From Joostella atrarenae (lineage in GTDB: Bacteria; Bacteroidota; Bacteroidia; Flavobacteriales; Flavobacteriaceae), in NCBI RefSeq assembly GCF_021764745.1, contig NZ_JAETXX010000001.1, positions 496,001 to 560,000 of the forward strand: a DNA stretch of 64,000 bases, written 5' to 3'. The notes under the pieces were generated by a model that saw only the letters and a list, made by a program, of their open reading frames with translations, did no database searches and was not told the DNA's origin. The translations under genes were made by a program, and so were the position numbers. The first letter of the stretch is position 1. The number at the start of each line of letters is the position of its first letter. Below, one piece after another: positions 44,626 through 53,882 of this stretch.

Positions 44626-45095
44626 TGTCAAGAAAACATTCATTTAAATTGACATTATCAAATAATGTTACTGAAAAACAAGGAATAAATTATCTAATTG
44701 AGGAAGAAACAGGATTTTTCAAGATTGATAAAGAAATGAAAAGAGAGCTTTTGGATAGAGTTAATATTCCTCATAATTTTTTACAATCTTTTGATATGGT
44801 TTATATTCCTAAATTAAAAGGAATTGTATTTGAAAAAGATTACATTGAAACACATCTAGATGAGATTTTATTTATAGAATTAAAAACCACAAAAAAGTAT
44901 CTTCCTGACAATCCTAAAGGGTTCTTTTTTGGAGCAACGGAAAATGAATTTAATTTCGGGAAATTATTAGGCGATAGATTTAGATTTTGTTTCGTATCTC
45001 TAAATGAGAAGTCTCCTTCTTATGCAATGTTAACCATTGAAGAGTTAGAAAAAATCATCAGAAATAAAAGAATTCAATTTCAGATTAATTTATAG
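44625..45095 (+). CDS. Putative PD-(D/E)XK restriction-type nuclease
   Basis: 156 residues, no signal or membrane segment. FDMVYIP (Asp57) followed by ILFIELKTTKKYL (Glu85-Leu86-Lys87) gives a D...ExK set on two strands, as in PD-(D/E)XK nucleases; a conserved-looking GFFFGATENEFNFGKLLGDR follows (about 99-118). Small for a type II endonuclease but possible. It shares one base with the XRE gene. No methyltransferase lies on either side, so it may be an orphan, a nuclease that cuts modified DNA, or the last intact half of a broken system. Family not identified by name. Confidence 0.6.
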   Translation: MSRKHSFKLTLSNNVTEKQGINYLIEEETGFFKIDKEMKRELLDRVNIPHNFLQSFDMVYIPKLKGIVFEKDYIETHLDEILFIELKTTKKYLPDNPKGFFFGATENEFNFGKLLGDRFRFCFVSLNEKSPSYAMLTIEELEKIIRNKRIQFQINL

Positions 45096-45193
45096 ATAGG
45101 TCAATTTCAAAATATGATTTAATGGCGTAGCGGATTTTTATAACATAAATATACGTATGCTTTAAATCCCAAGATTTAAGTTCAACATACAAT

Positions 45194-45225
45194 CAAAAAG
45201 CCACTCTGCAAGGAGTGGCTTTTTG
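45194..45225. terminator. Bidirectional terminator
   Basis: Perfect 13-bp stem CAAAAAGCCACTC / GAGTGGCTTTTTG with loop TGCAAG. It serves the nuclease transcript on the plus strand and the GMC oxidoreductase transcript on the minus strand. Confidence 0.9.
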
Positions 45226-45242
45226 GTTTTGAAAATTATAAT

Positions 45243-46961
45243 TTATGAAAGTCTTTTTTTGGATTCTTTAATAGCATGGTCGCAAGCTCTTGCTGTAAGC
45301 GCCATATAGGTTAACGATGGATTTTGTGTGGCTGTTGAGGTCATACAAGCGCCATCTGTTACATATACATTTTTACAGGCGTGGAGCTGGTTCCATTTGT
45401 TTAGAAGCGACGTTTTTGGGTCGTTCCCCATACGTACACCGCCCATTTCGTGGATATCAAGTCCTGGAGCTTTGTCTGGTACATCATGAACCTTAATATT
45501 GGTAAATCCTGCTACTTCAAACATTTCTGTAAACTGCTCTACATAATCGGCAATCATTTTTTCATCGTTATCATCATAATCTAAATTGATGCGTAACTGT
45601 GGAATTCCGTATTGATCTGTTTTTTCAGTATCCAAACTCAATGTACTTTCTTCTTTCGGAATGGTTTCTCCCATCATATGCGAGCCTACACGCCAGTTTC
45701 CATACTTTGGATTCACCAAGTTTTGTTTTAAATCTTCGCCGAGACCATCAGCATTCTGAATTATTTGTCGGTTAGCACCAAAGCCAGCAGCATACCCCCT
45801 TAGGAAGTCGGTTTCTTGCTTATGTACATTTCTAAACCTTGGTACATAGCCGCTTGTTGGTCTTCTTCCTTCCGTAGTAACATCTAAATTGCCATCGTAT
45901 TCGGCACTCATGCTTACTCTATAGTTATGGAAAGCAATGTATTTTCCTAGGAGTCCGTTGTCGTTCCCCAATCCGTTCGGAAAGCGATTCGATTTAGAGT
46001 TAAGGAGAATCATATTCGAATTAAAAGCACTTGCATTTACAAAGATAATAGGCGCAAAATATTCGGTTGTTTCTTTGGTATTAGCATCTATTACTAGCAC
46101 TCCCGTAGCCTTTTCTTTCTTATCATCATAAACAATAGAATGTACAACGGCATCGTGTTGCATGGTAAGGTTACCAGTTTTTTGCGCCCAAGGAAGAGTA
46201 CTAGAATTACTACTAAAGTAACCTCCAAACGGACAGCCACGACGACATAAATCTCGTGTTTGACACATGGCTCTTCCTTGTTTCATGAAGATGTCTTTGT
46301 TCTCGGTAATATGTGCGCAACGCCCATAGATTACATGGCGCTCGTTATTATATTTTTCAGCAATAACCTTTTTAAAATATTCTTCCGTAGGATTTAACCC
46401 CATCGATTTTAAGAACTCCCCATCTGGAAGCACATCTATATTATCATATTCCCCAGAAATCCCAACGAATTTCTCCACATAGCTATACCACGGGGCAAGG
46501 TCTTTATAGCGGATTGGCCAATCTACAGCGAAATCATCTCGCGCAGGTCCTTCAAAGTCAAAGTCGCTTAAACGCTGCGTTTGTCTAGCCCAAAGAAGCG
46601 ATTTACCTCCCGTTTGATACCCTCGAATCCAATCGAATGGCTTCTCTTGGATATAAGGTTGCTCCTTATCTTTTGTAAAAAAGTGCTGTGAGTCTTCTTT
46701 AAAATTGTAACACCTAGCTGCTATTGGGTTCTCCTTTTGCGTATCGAACGTAGTTTGATTGGCATGCTTCATTTCCCAAGGCTGCATGTTGGTGGTTGGA
46801 TAGTCTTTTATATGAGTTACATCTCTTCCGCGCTCTAAAACCAATGTTTTTAATCCTTTTTCGGCAAACTCTTTTGCGGCCCAACCGCCACTCATTCCTG
46901 AACCGATAACAATCGCGTCAAATGTATTTTTCTCTTTGCTGTCTATATTGAAGTTAGGCAT
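45243..46961 (-). CDS. GMC family FAD oxidoreductase
   Basis: 572 residues. FAD-binding GxGxxG in AIVIGSGMSGGWAAKEFAEKG (about 16-36) with ERGRD at the end of the fold; a cysteine-rich stretch AMCQTRDLCRRGCPFGG (about 233-249); HEMGGVRMG (about 504-512) and TATQNPSLTYMAL near the C-terminus carry the catalytic His/Asn region of glucose-methanol-choline enzymes. With the small subunit gene overlapping it by 8 bp, it resembles gluconate/sugar dehydrogenases that oxidise sugar alcohols or polyols and pass electrons to the membrane. No signal peptide; export may rely on the partner. Confidence 0.92.
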   Translation of the reverse strand: MPNFNIDSKEKNTFDAIVIGSGMSGGWAAKEFAEKGLKTLVLERGRDVTHIKDYPTTNMQPWEMKHANQTTFDTQKENPIAARCYNFKEDSQHFFTKDKEQPYIQEKPFDWIRGYQTGGKSLLWARQTQRLSDFDFEGPARDDFAVDWPIRYKDLAPWYSYVEKFVGISGEYDNIDVLPDGEFLKSMGLNPTEEYFKKVIAEKYNNERHVIYGRCAHITENKDIFMKQGRAMCQTRDLCRRGCPFGGYFSSNSSTLPWAQKTGNLTMQHDAVVHSIVYDDKKEKATGVLVIDANTKETTEYFAPIIFVNASAFNSNMILLNSKSNRFPNGLGNDNGLLGKYIAFHNYRVSMSAEYDGNLDVTTEGRRPTSGYVPRFRNVHKQETDFLRGYAAGFGANRQIIQNADGLGEDLKQNLVNPKYGNWRVGSHMMGETIPKEESTLSLDTEKTDQYGIPQLRINLDYDDNDEKMIADYVEQFTEMFEVAGFTNIKVHDVPDKAPGLDIHEMGGVRMGNDPKTSLLNKWNQLHACKNVYVTDGACMTSTATQNPSLTYMALTARACDHAIKESKKRLS

Positions 46962-47508
46962 TTATGTTTATTTTATCGGAAGCGTTAATCGTTTTAGTTT
47001 TATAAGAAAAAGAACCAGGAACAAGTTTATATGGCATTAAGTTCGTCATATAATACTCACTGTTTTTATAACCCCAAACAGCAGTTTGTTTGGTGGTATG
47101 TAAGAAGGCAACGAGGTCTTCATTTAGGCTTTCATCTTTAAATAGTTGTTGTAGGGTGGTAAGTTTTTCTTCAGCATTAAAATCTGAAAACTCATCTCCA
47201 TATTTTTCTTTCACAGTGGGGTTAAATAGTCTTAAGCCTCTTAAGAAAGTGTCTTGTTTCTCTTTATCCGCACAATCGTCTAGCATTACCCAAACAAAAT
47301 TCTGAATTTTTAGGGAAACGCCTCCGGGAGTGTCGGTTTCTGGGAGCATGGTATCAACAATTTCCTCGAATAATATTTCTTCGTCTTCCGTTATCTTTAG
47401 CTTATTAAGAACAATAGGGGTCCTTTTGTCTAAAAAACTACAAGAAGGCATAAGCATCATACCTCCGGTTAGTAGTCCTAAGCTTTTAATTGCATTACGT
47501 CTGTTCAT
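46954..47508 (-). CDS. Gluconate 2-dehydrogenase subunit 3-like protein
   Basis: 184 residues. The start MNRRNAIKSLGLLTGGMMLMPSC has a twin-arginine-like motif and a cysteine that could be a lipid site, so it may be exported folded by Tat with the GMC subunit in tow. The rest (EILFEEIVDTMLPETDTPG, FLRGLRLFNP) fits the small gamma/subunit-3 family. It is first in the two-gene operon and overlaps the large subunit by 8 bp. Confidence 0.88.
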   Translation of the reverse strand: MNRRNAIKSLGLLTGGMMLMPSCSFLDKRTPIVLNKLKITEDEEILFEEIVDTMLPETDTPGGVSLKIQNFVWVMLDDCADKEKQDTFLRGLRLFNPTVKEKYGDEFSDFNAEEKLTTLQQLFKDESLNEDLVAFLHTTKQTAVWGYKNSEYYMTNLMPYKLVPGSFSYKTKTINASDKININA

Positions 47509-47771
47509 TCATTTCAGTTTAGGTAGATTTTTATGTAGATTGATATAAAATCAGCAGTAAATATAATTATAAAGTTGTATAAATGTAAGAAAGCCTTTTA
47601 ATTTTTGCGGAATTGAAAACTATATAGTTAAGAAGCTTCTTTGTTATGAAGTGTTGAAGGAGTAAAACCCTCCTTATTATGTGGTAAAACCTTTCAAATT
47701 TGTTAAATCTGCCTTTCCATTTTCTTGAAAAAGCGGTATTATTGCAGCTAATTTTAATTAGTCTAAATAAG

Positions 47772-50033
47772 ATGAAATATCTTCTATGTTTATTTCTCCT
47801 AACATCGCTTTCTGTATTTTCACAAGATTATATTATTGAGGGTGTTGTAACAGGGGAGTCGATTACTCCATTATCAGGAGTAAATGTTTCAGTTTTAAAC
47901 AGCCGTATAGGAACAACTACAGATTCTGAAGGGCATTTTACCTTAGCATTTGAAGCGGAGGGAACTTATCAAATAGTATTTTCTCATATGGGTTATCAAG
48001 CTATAAAGAGAGAAGTTAGTTTTACTGAAACGCAATCTAAAACCATTAATATTGTTTTAAAAGAAGATAACTATAGCCTTGATGAGGTAGTTATTGTTAC
48101 AGAAAGTAGAGTGCCAGAAAGTCTTTCTGAAGTACCAAGTACTGTAAATGTTATTAGTAGTGAAGATATTTTTGAGCAATCTGTTATTGATGATAACCTC
48201 CCGAATATACTGGCATACAAAGTACCAGGATTATCGCCAAGCGAAGAAAGTCAGAATGCAATATCTACAAAACTAAGAGGGAGAGATCCTTTGGTGTTGA
48301 TAGATGGGATTCCTCAGACGTCTCCATTAAGAGATGGGTCTAGAGATTTACGTACAATATCTTCTCAAGTATTAGAAAGGGTTGAGGTTATAAATGGTGC
48401 CAGTGCAACTTATGGAAATGGTGCTACAGGTGGAGTTATAAACTATATAACAAAGAAGCCTTTAATGAAAGATGGTACAAAGTTTATGCTTAATACTAAA
48501 GGTTCTTTTAACCTTGTTAATGTTGATGAAACCTTAGGATTTTCTGTTAATCCATCGCTTTTTGTTAAAACGAATGATTTTGATATGGTTTTATCTGGAG
48601 AGTATGGAGAAACTGGCGTACAGCGATCTGCAGACGGAGAAGTAATAGGGCCACTTTATGGATTAGGAGAGACAACATCTACTAATTTCTTCGGTAAGTT
48701 AGGGTATCAAGTTGCCGATAAGCATCGTTTGGAGTTTATGGCAAATACATACCATAGCGAGCAGGATAGTAAGTATATTACTCAAGGAGGAACTTATGGC
48801 GGTGAGCCAGCAATTGGAGTTATTGGAGATTCGGATATAAAAGGAGGAACACCAAAAAATATAAACCTATATTTTAAATACCTAGGGGAAGATATTTTTT
48901 GGAATACCGATCTTAATGCTACAGCTTATTATAATGATTCTGATAATGTCTTTGAAGGTTACAATAAAATATTAGCTACAAACCAAGGATTGCGCTTCAA
49001 CTTTAATACGAATGTTAGCGTTAGTCAAAACGCTAATTTATCTCTTACCTATGGATTGGATTTATTAGACGATTTTACTGTGCAAAAAGGACTGGATGAG
49101 AGTTTGGTTACACCAGAAATAGATTTAGAAAGTGTAGCTCCTTATGCGCAAGCTAAATTAGTGTTTAGCTCAGGTTTTGTTGTAAAAGGAGGGATTAGAT
49201 ATGAGGATTTAAATGTTAATATCGGGGAATACCCTTTTGAAGGAGAACTTTTAGATGGAAAATCTTTTAATGACCATGCTCTTGTATTTAACGCTGGTTT
49301 AAAATACAATAAATGGAAACCGCTTAAGCCGTTTGTTAGTTTTTCTCAAGGATATACCATTGGAGATATTGGTTTGGCGCTTAGAAATGGATTATCTGTA
49401 AATGATTTTAAAGTGGATCCGGGGATTACAAATAATTATGAAATAGGATTTGATGGAGATTTAGGGATTTTTAATTATCAAGTGGCTGGTTATTATAGCA
49501 CGTCAGAAAAAGGGGTTCGTTTTATAGAAGTTTCACCAGGTACTTATGAAACTAGCATACAGCCACAAAAAATATATGGAGTTGAGGCTATTGTATCTGC
49601 ACCAATTGGAGATAAACTTACATTATCTACTTCTGTTGGATATGTAGATGGAAAAGAAGATAGCGATAACGATTCTAGTTATGAATCTGAGTTGTATAAT
49701 GCCATTGTTCCGCCACTGAAATTAACGGGTTCTGTGAATTATATGATTTTAGATAATTGGAGTGTGTTACTTCAAGCCCTTCATATAGGTAGTAGAGATG
49801 TTTTTTCTGATGATGAATTAGGTCAATATGGTAAAAATCCAATTACAGGATATACGTTATTAGACTTATATACTGGATATACTATGGATAAAGTGAAATT
49901 CACGATGGGTATTAATAATTTGTTTAATGCTGATTATTTCCCAGTTAATTCTGAAGTACGAGGAACTGGACCATATTACCAGAAGGGGCGTGGGATGACT
50001 TTAACCCTTGGAGCTGTGCTTACAATTGATTAA
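47772..50033 (+). CDS. TonB-dependent outer-membrane receptor
   Basis: 753 residues from MKYLLCLFLLTSLSVFSQ. A CarboxypepD_reg-like domain (about 20-100, GVVTGESITPLSGVNVSVLN), a plug domain (about 110-225, ERVEVINGASATYGNGATGG), and a 22-strand-type barrel ending in NLFNADYFPVNSE...GRGMTLTLGAVLTID. Type and length resemble siderophore/iron-complex receptors more than SusC proteins; there is no SusD partner. I take the ATG at 47772, not the TTG 24 codons upstream. A terminator follows. The substrate is unknown. Confidence 0.9.
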   Translation: MKYLLCLFLLTSLSVFSQDYIIEGVVTGESITPLSGVNVSVLNSRIGTTTDSEGHFTLAFEAEGTYQIVFSHMGYQAIKREVSFTETQSKTINIVLKEDNYSLDEVVIVTESRVPESLSEVPSTVNVISSEDIFEQSVIDDNLPNILAYKVPGLSPSEESQNAISTKLRGRDPLVLIDGIPQTSPLRDGSRDLRTISSQVLERVEVINGASATYGNGATGGVINYITKKPLMKDGTKFMLNTKGSFNLVNVDETLGFSVNPSLFVKTNDFDMVLSGEYGETGVQRSADGEVIGPLYGLGETTSTNFFGKLGYQVADKHRLEFMANTYHSEQDSKYITQGGTYGGEPAIGVIGDSDIKGGTPKNINLYFKYLGEDIFWNTDLNATAYYNDSDNVFEGYNKILATNQGLRFNFNTNVSVSQNANLSLTYGLDLLDDFTVQKGLDESLVTPEIDLESVAPYAQAKLVFSSGFVVKGGIRYEDLNVNIGEYPFEGELLDGKSFNDHALVFNAGLKYNKWKPLKPFVSFSQGYTIGDIGLALRNGLSVNDFKVDPGITNNYEIGFDGDLGIFNYQVAGYYSTSEKGVRFIEVSPGTYETSIQPQKIYGVEAIVSAPIGDKLTLSTSVGYVDGKEDSDNDSSYESELYNAIVPPLKLTGSVNYMILDNWSVLLQALHIGSRDVFSDDELGQYGKNPITGYTLLDLYTGYTMDKVKFTMGINNLFNADYFPVNSEVRGTGPYYQKGRGMTLTLGAVLTID

Positions 50034-50061
50034 GAAGTTTTTATAGAAACTATATAAAATG

Positions 50062-50093
50062 AAAAAATCCATCTGAGAAGATGGATTTTTTTT
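50062..50093. terminator. Bidirectional terminator between TonB receptor and tRNA-Cys
   Basis: Stem AAAAAATCCATCT / AGATGGATTTTTT with loop GAGA. It ends the receptor mRNA on the plus strand and the tRNA-Cys transcript on the minus strand. Confidence 0.88.
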
Positions 50094-50094
50094 G

Positions 50095-50165
50095 AGGCAT
50101 CGAGCGGATTCGAACCGCTGTACAAGGTTTTGCAGACCTCTGCCTAGCCGCTCGGCCACGATGCC
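50095..50165 (-). tRNA. tRNA-Cys (GCA)
   Basis: 71 nt on the minus strand. Acceptor stem GGCATCG/CGATGCC, discriminator U as expected for Cys, anticodon GCA in TCTGCAAA, and a T-arm GCGGTTCGAATCCGC. The 3' CCA is not encoded. A terminator lies directly downstream. Confidence 0.96.
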
Positions 50166-50333
50166 TTTTTACAGTGCGCAAATGTAATAAAAATATTGCT
50201 CTTTATCCAAAAGTATTTTTAAAATTGAGAATTGCTTCTCGATTCTACCTTTTTTATTATTGAAATATAAATCCTAATACTTTTTATATAAGTGAGTTAC
50301 GCTTGTTTTGTAAGATTAATAATCAATAGAGAG

Positions 50334-50690
50334 TTACCTCGTAATTGTCATCTGTATGGTAACTTGTTCTACATTGCCGCCAATTGGAGGATTGATTTTA
50401 GAAACTTCTACAGTAGCTTCTTCAGCAATATTTATCTCATCAAGAATTCTATCTAAAATACGTTTCCCTACATGTTCTAATAGTTTGGAACGGATAGCCA
50501 TTTCTTCTTTTACAATCCTATTTATCTGTACGTAATCTACGGTGTCTTTAAGATTGTCTGAGGCTGCCGATGGCTGTAAATTAGCTTTAACAGCTACATC
50601 TACACGGTAATCGCTTCCTATTTTACCTTCTTCTACCAAGCATCCGTGGTAGGCGTAGACTTGTATATTGGTAACTTTTATAATTCCCAC
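50334..50690 (-). CDS. folB: Dihydroneopterin aldolase
   Basis: 118 residues, normal length. Folate pathway enzyme that splits dihydroneopterin to a hydroxymethyl-pterin. Family motifs: QVYAYHGCLVEE (about 9-20), DTVDYVQINRIV (about 49-60) and VEVSKINPPIGGNVEQVTI (about 93-111), with the conserved lysine in SKINPP. Stands alone, with about 170 bp of gene-free sequence between it and tRNA-Cys. Confidence 0.93.
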   Translation of the reverse strand: MGIIKVTNIQVYAYHGCLVEEGKIGSDYRVDVAVKANLQPSAASDNLKDTVDYVQINRIVKEEMAIRSKLLEHVGKRILDRILDEINIAEEATVEVSKINPPIGGNVEQVTIQMTITR

Positions 50691-50780
50691 TATCGTATTG
50701 TTTTATGCGTGCAAAGATACAAACTAAAGTGTATTGTAGTCCATTTCTGCTAGATGCTTTTGTTTCTTGATATAAGTAAA

Positions 50781-50815
50781 AAACGCAAGAATCGAAATCC
50801 TTGCGTTTAATAGTT
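50781..50815 (-). terminator. Terminator of the sulfatase gene
   Basis: Perfect 9-bp stem AAACGCAAG (50781-50789) / CTTGCGTTT (50800-50808), followed on the minus strand by a T run. Confidence 0.8.
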
Positions 50816-52282
50816 TTACTTTTTAATTCTACCTGGCTCCCGATTTTCGCTTCCTTCGGTATTTGTTAATGCATCTCCTAATTCCGCTCGTTTTGCATCG
50901 GCAAGCTTTGTTATCTGTTTAACAATATCAGGGTGTTTGTCTATTACATTTACAGTTTCAGAAGAATCTGTTGCTAGATTATAAAGTTCCATTTTCTCCA
51001 TGTCTATAAACTTATAAGACCCCGGCAGACCATCTTTTCCTTGTGGTTGCCCATCCATAGTTCTATAATTGTGTGGGAAATAGAGCTTCCAGTCTTTATA
51101 ACGCACAGCATGCAATTCGTTTACACGGTAGTAATAGTAAAATGCATCGTGTGGAGATTCTGTTTCTTCTCCTTTAAAGACATCCCATACATTCATCCCG
51201 TCAATTTTTTTCTTCGGAAGATTACTATTCGTTACGTTAGCTATAGTCGGTAAAATATCGATAGCCATTACAGGCGTACTTATTGTTTTGTTTGCTGGCA
51301 ATTCCCCTGGAAAACGTGCTATAAAAGGCACACGCTGACCACCTTCCCAAGAAGTTCCTTTTCCTTCACGGAATGGTAAAGCCGAACCTGCATGGTTTCC
51401 GTAGGCTAACCACGGACCGTTGTCTGAAGTAAAAATTACAAGCGTATTATCGTCTATTCCTTGTTCTTTAAGTGTTTTTAGAATCTGACCAACACTCCAA
51501 TCGATTTCCATAATAACATCTCCATAGAGACCTCTTTCTGATTTTCCTTTGAATTTATCTGATACAAAAAGTGGAACATGAGGCTGCGGATGTGCAACAT
51601 ATAAAAAGAAAGGATTCTCTTTATTTTTTTCTATAAAAGATACCGCATGCTCTGTAATCTGTGTTGTTAATTGCGATTGATCGTTTAGCGTATCTATAAC
51701 CTTATCATTTTCATACAAGGCAAGAGGTTTAAAGTTAAAAACAGGCCCTTGTTGCGGATGGTTAGGCCACATATCATTAGAATATGGGATTCCGAAATAC
51801 TCATCGAAACCTTGGTTGGTAGGCATAAACTCAGGAGCATCTCCCAAATGCCATTTTCCATATATAGCAGTGTTGTAACCTTGTTCTTTTAGCATTTCTG
51901 CCAATGTAGTTTCCTCGGGATTTAATCCGATGTCTGCATCTGGCATAAGTGCATTGTGAATTCCTACACGGTTAGGATAACAACCCGTAAGGTAACTCGC
52001 TCTTGAAGCAGAACAGATTGGCTGTGTGGCAGAAAAGTCTGTTAGTCGGACTCCCTCTTTTGCCATCTGATCTAAATAAGGTGTTTTAATGTCTGGGGAA
52101 CCAAAGCAAGCAAGGTCTTCATAACCTTGATCGTCTGTAATAACAAGTACTACGTTTGGTGGATTCTTCTCTTTAGTTACGGTTTCAGTTGCTTTTTTTT
52201 TGTCCTCTTTACATGATAAAAATAAGAATGTAGAAGAAAGTAATAATAAAAAAGCTGTTTTAGTAGTGGTATAATGTTTCAT
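50816..52282 (-). CDS. Sulfatase (arylsulfatase type, family S1)
   Basis: 488 residues. Lipoprotein-like start (LLLLSSTFLFLSC). Metal-binding VVLVITDDQGYEDLACFG (about 43-60), and the activation site PICSASRASYLTGCYPNR (about 90-107), where Cys becomes formylglycine; it is the CxAxR variant of CxPxR. YGKWHLGD, TLVIFTSDNG and a C-terminal HxxxY-rich domain follow. It cuts sulfate esters, in marine flavobacteria usually from algal polysaccharides. No formylglycine-maturase gene is nearby. It could act with the BNR-4/GH105 enzyme 10 kb away, but that is a guess. Confidence 0.93.
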   Translation of the reverse strand: MKHYTTTKTAFLLLLSSTFLFLSCKEDKKKATETVTKEKNPPNVVLVITDDQGYEDLACFGSPDIKTPYLDQMAKEGVRLTDFSATQPICSASRASYLTGCYPNRVGIHNALMPDADIGLNPEETTLAEMLKEQGYNTAIYGKWHLGDAPEFMPTNQGFDEYFGIPYSNDMWPNHPQQGPVFNFKPLALYENDKVIDTLNDQSQLTTQITEHAVSFIEKNKENPFFLYVAHPQPHVPLFVSDKFKGKSERGLYGDVIMEIDWSVGQILKTLKEQGIDDNTLVIFTSDNGPWLAYGNHAGSALPFREGKGTSWEGGQRVPFIARFPGELPANKTISTPVMAIDILPTIANVTNSNLPKKKIDGMNVWDVFKGEETESPHDAFYYYYRVNELHAVRYKDWKLYFPHNYRTMDGQPQGKDGLPGSYKFIDMEKMELYNLATDSSETVNVIDKHPDIVKQITKLADAKRAELGDALTNTEGSENREPGRIKK

Positions 52283-52356
52283 AAAAACAAAAATAGCTTA
52301 AAAACCCGAAGTTTAAAAGCTATGATTGTAAATCTATTTTATGTGATTTTTATTAT

Positions 52357-53406
52357 CTATACATCATCAAAATCGATGGAGATACTATCTGTTGTAGGAT
52401 GCGCTTGGCACGTAAGGATAAGTCCTTCTTCAATCTCTCCGTCTGTTAGAATCTGATTCTTAATCATTTCTACTTTTCCTTCTGTTAATCGTGCTACACA
52501 ACTACTACAAACACCACCTTGACAAGAATATGGAGCGTCTAGATCTTCCGCTAAAACAGCATCGAGTACACGCTGTTTTTTATCCATTACGATCTCCGTT
52601 TCTTCATCGTCAATAAGAACTTTAACCTTTGTTTTTCCATCTTCAATGGAATCTGGAACTTCAGAATGATCGTCTGAAGTGGTAAAGTGCTCGATATGAA
52701 TTTTGTCTTGAGAAATACCGTTTTCTTTTAAGGTTTCCGAAGTACTTTCAATCATTGCTTCTGGTCCGCAGATATAAAAAGCATCTATTGGAGTGTCTTT
52801 ATGCTTGTTTTTTAGAATGAAGTTGATTGTTGAGCGTTCTATACGTCCAAATAAAGAATCAACCTCTTCTGTCTGACTGTAAATGAATTGCGCGCTTAAT
52901 CTATCTGGGAATTCTTGTACTAATTCTAAAAGATCTTTGTGGAACATCGTTTCTTCTAGCGATTTATTTCCATAAACAAGTATGAAATTATTATCGCTAT
53001 TTTGCAATGCATCCTTTACGATACTCATTATTGGGGTTATTCCACTTCCTGCAACAAAAGCAGCAATATTTTTACCTTTATATTGAGTAGCATTAAAAGT
53101 AAATCGCCCTTCTGGTGGGTGAACTTCTAACACATCACCAACTTTAATAGTCTGTGCATACTTAGAGAAAGTTCCGTTAGGCATTTCTTTAATTCCAACA
53201 GAAATAGTAGCTTCATTTTTCCCAGAACATATAGAATACGAACGACGTAACTCTTTCCCGTCTATTTCTTTTTTGATAGTAATGTATTGCCCAGGAGTAA
53301 ATTTGTATTTGCTAGCCAGATCTTCTGGAATTTCAAAAGTTACAACTACGGCTTTTGGTGTTATTTTGTGTATTGCTATTACTTTAAGCGAATGAAAATG
53401 AGTCAT
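52357..53406 (-). CDS. Ferredoxin-type NAD(P)H reductase with 2Fe-2S domain
   Basis: About 349 residues from MTHFHSLKV. FAD-binding domain with RRSYSICSG (about 56-64), NAD(P)-binding domain (VAGSGITPIMSIV, about 118-130; FYICGPEAMI), and a C-terminal plant-type 2Fe-2S domain with cysteines in SCQGGVCSSCVARLTEG plus a later LTCQAHP. The layout equals PaaE/phenylacetyl-CoA epoxidase reductases and related hybrid-cluster reductases. No paa genes adjoin, so the partner oxygenase is unknown. The six upstream codons are discarded. Confidence 0.87.
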   Translation of the reverse strand: MTHFHSLKVIAIHKITPKAVVVTFEIPEDLASKYKFTPGQYITIKKEIDGKELRRSYSICSGKNEATISVGIKEMPNGTFSKYAQTIKVGDVLEVHPPEGRFTFNATQYKGKNIAAFVAGSGITPIMSIVKDALQNSDNNFILVYGNKSLEETMFHKDLLELVQEFPDRLSAQFIYSQTEEVDSLFGRIERSTINFILKNKHKDTPIDAFYICGPEAMIESTSETLKENGISQDKIHIEHFTTSDDHSEVPDSIEDGKTKVKVLIDDEETEIVMDKKQRVLDAVLAEDLDAPYSCQGGVCSSCVARLTEGKVEMIKNQILTDGEIEEGLILTCQAHPTTDSISIDFDDV

Positions 53407-53421
53407 CAATAATATTTTTGG

Positions 53422-53429
53422 CAAAAATA
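53422..53429 (-). promoter_or_regulatory. -7 element of the reductase gene
   Basis: Minus-strand TATTTTTG, full match to TAnnTTTG, 15 bases before the ATG at 53406. No TTG is seen at the -33 position. Confidence 0.4.
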
Positions 53430-53470
53430 GACATTGCTAGCACTTAAAAAAATGACATTAAGAAAAATTT

Positions 53471-53513
53471 ATACATAACTTTCTTATGTATGTAGATATT
53501 TTCTATATATTTG
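53471..53513 (+). promoter_or_regulatory. PadR operator palindrome and -7 box
   Basis: ATACATAA-CTTTC-TTATGTAT (53471-53491) is a perfect 8-5-8 inverted repeat. It ends 14 bp before TATATTTG (53506-53513), a full -7 match, so a bound repressor would cover the -33 region. PadR-family operators are often of ATAC/ATGT...ACAT/GTAT type. This strongly suggests autoregulation of the operon starting at 53524. Confidence 0.75.
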
Positions 53514-53523
53514 AGTGTATTAA

Positions 53524-53871
53524 ATGATAAAAATGGCTAATTCTAAATTATATAAGGGGAGTTTAAATACTATAATATTGAAGTTGTTGGAGAAAAATGA
53601 TAAGATGTATGGTTATGAGATCACTCAGAAAGTAAAAGAGCTCACCAAAGGCGAATTGGAGATTACGGAAGGTGCATTATATCCTGCATTGCATAAATTG
53701 GAGGGCGAAGGATTATTAGATGTTGAGGTGGTAAAAGTGGATAATAGGATGCGTAAATATTACAAGCTAACACAAAAGGGAACTACAGAAACCGCCAACC
53801 GATTGGCAGAATTGGAGGCTTTTATTAGAAATATGGAACATTTAGTAAATCCTAAATGGAGTATTGATTAA
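53524..53871 (+). CDS. PadR family transcriptional regulator
   Basis: 115 residues (or 112 if the second ATG at 53533 is used, which gives the more family-like start MANSKLYKGSLN). Winged helix: KMYGYEITQKVKELTKGELEITEGALYPALHKLEGEGLL (about 27-65 in pieces), then NRMRKYYKLTQKG, typical of short PadR proteins. It should repress the operon that follows. The palindrome upstream is the likely site. The inducing signal is unknown. Confidence 0.92.
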   Translation: MIKMANSKLYKGSLNTIILKLLEKNDKMYGYEITQKVKELTKGELEITEGALYPALHKLEGEGLLDVEVVKVDNRMRKYYKLTQKGTTETANRLAELEAFIRNMEHLVNPKWSID

Positions 53872-53882
53872 AAATTAAAGAT

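Noticed and set aside
47657-47675. AAGGAG/CTCCTT hairpin before the TonB receptor
   Set aside because: Short stem, no T run and no known riboswitch features; not convincing as a regulatory element.
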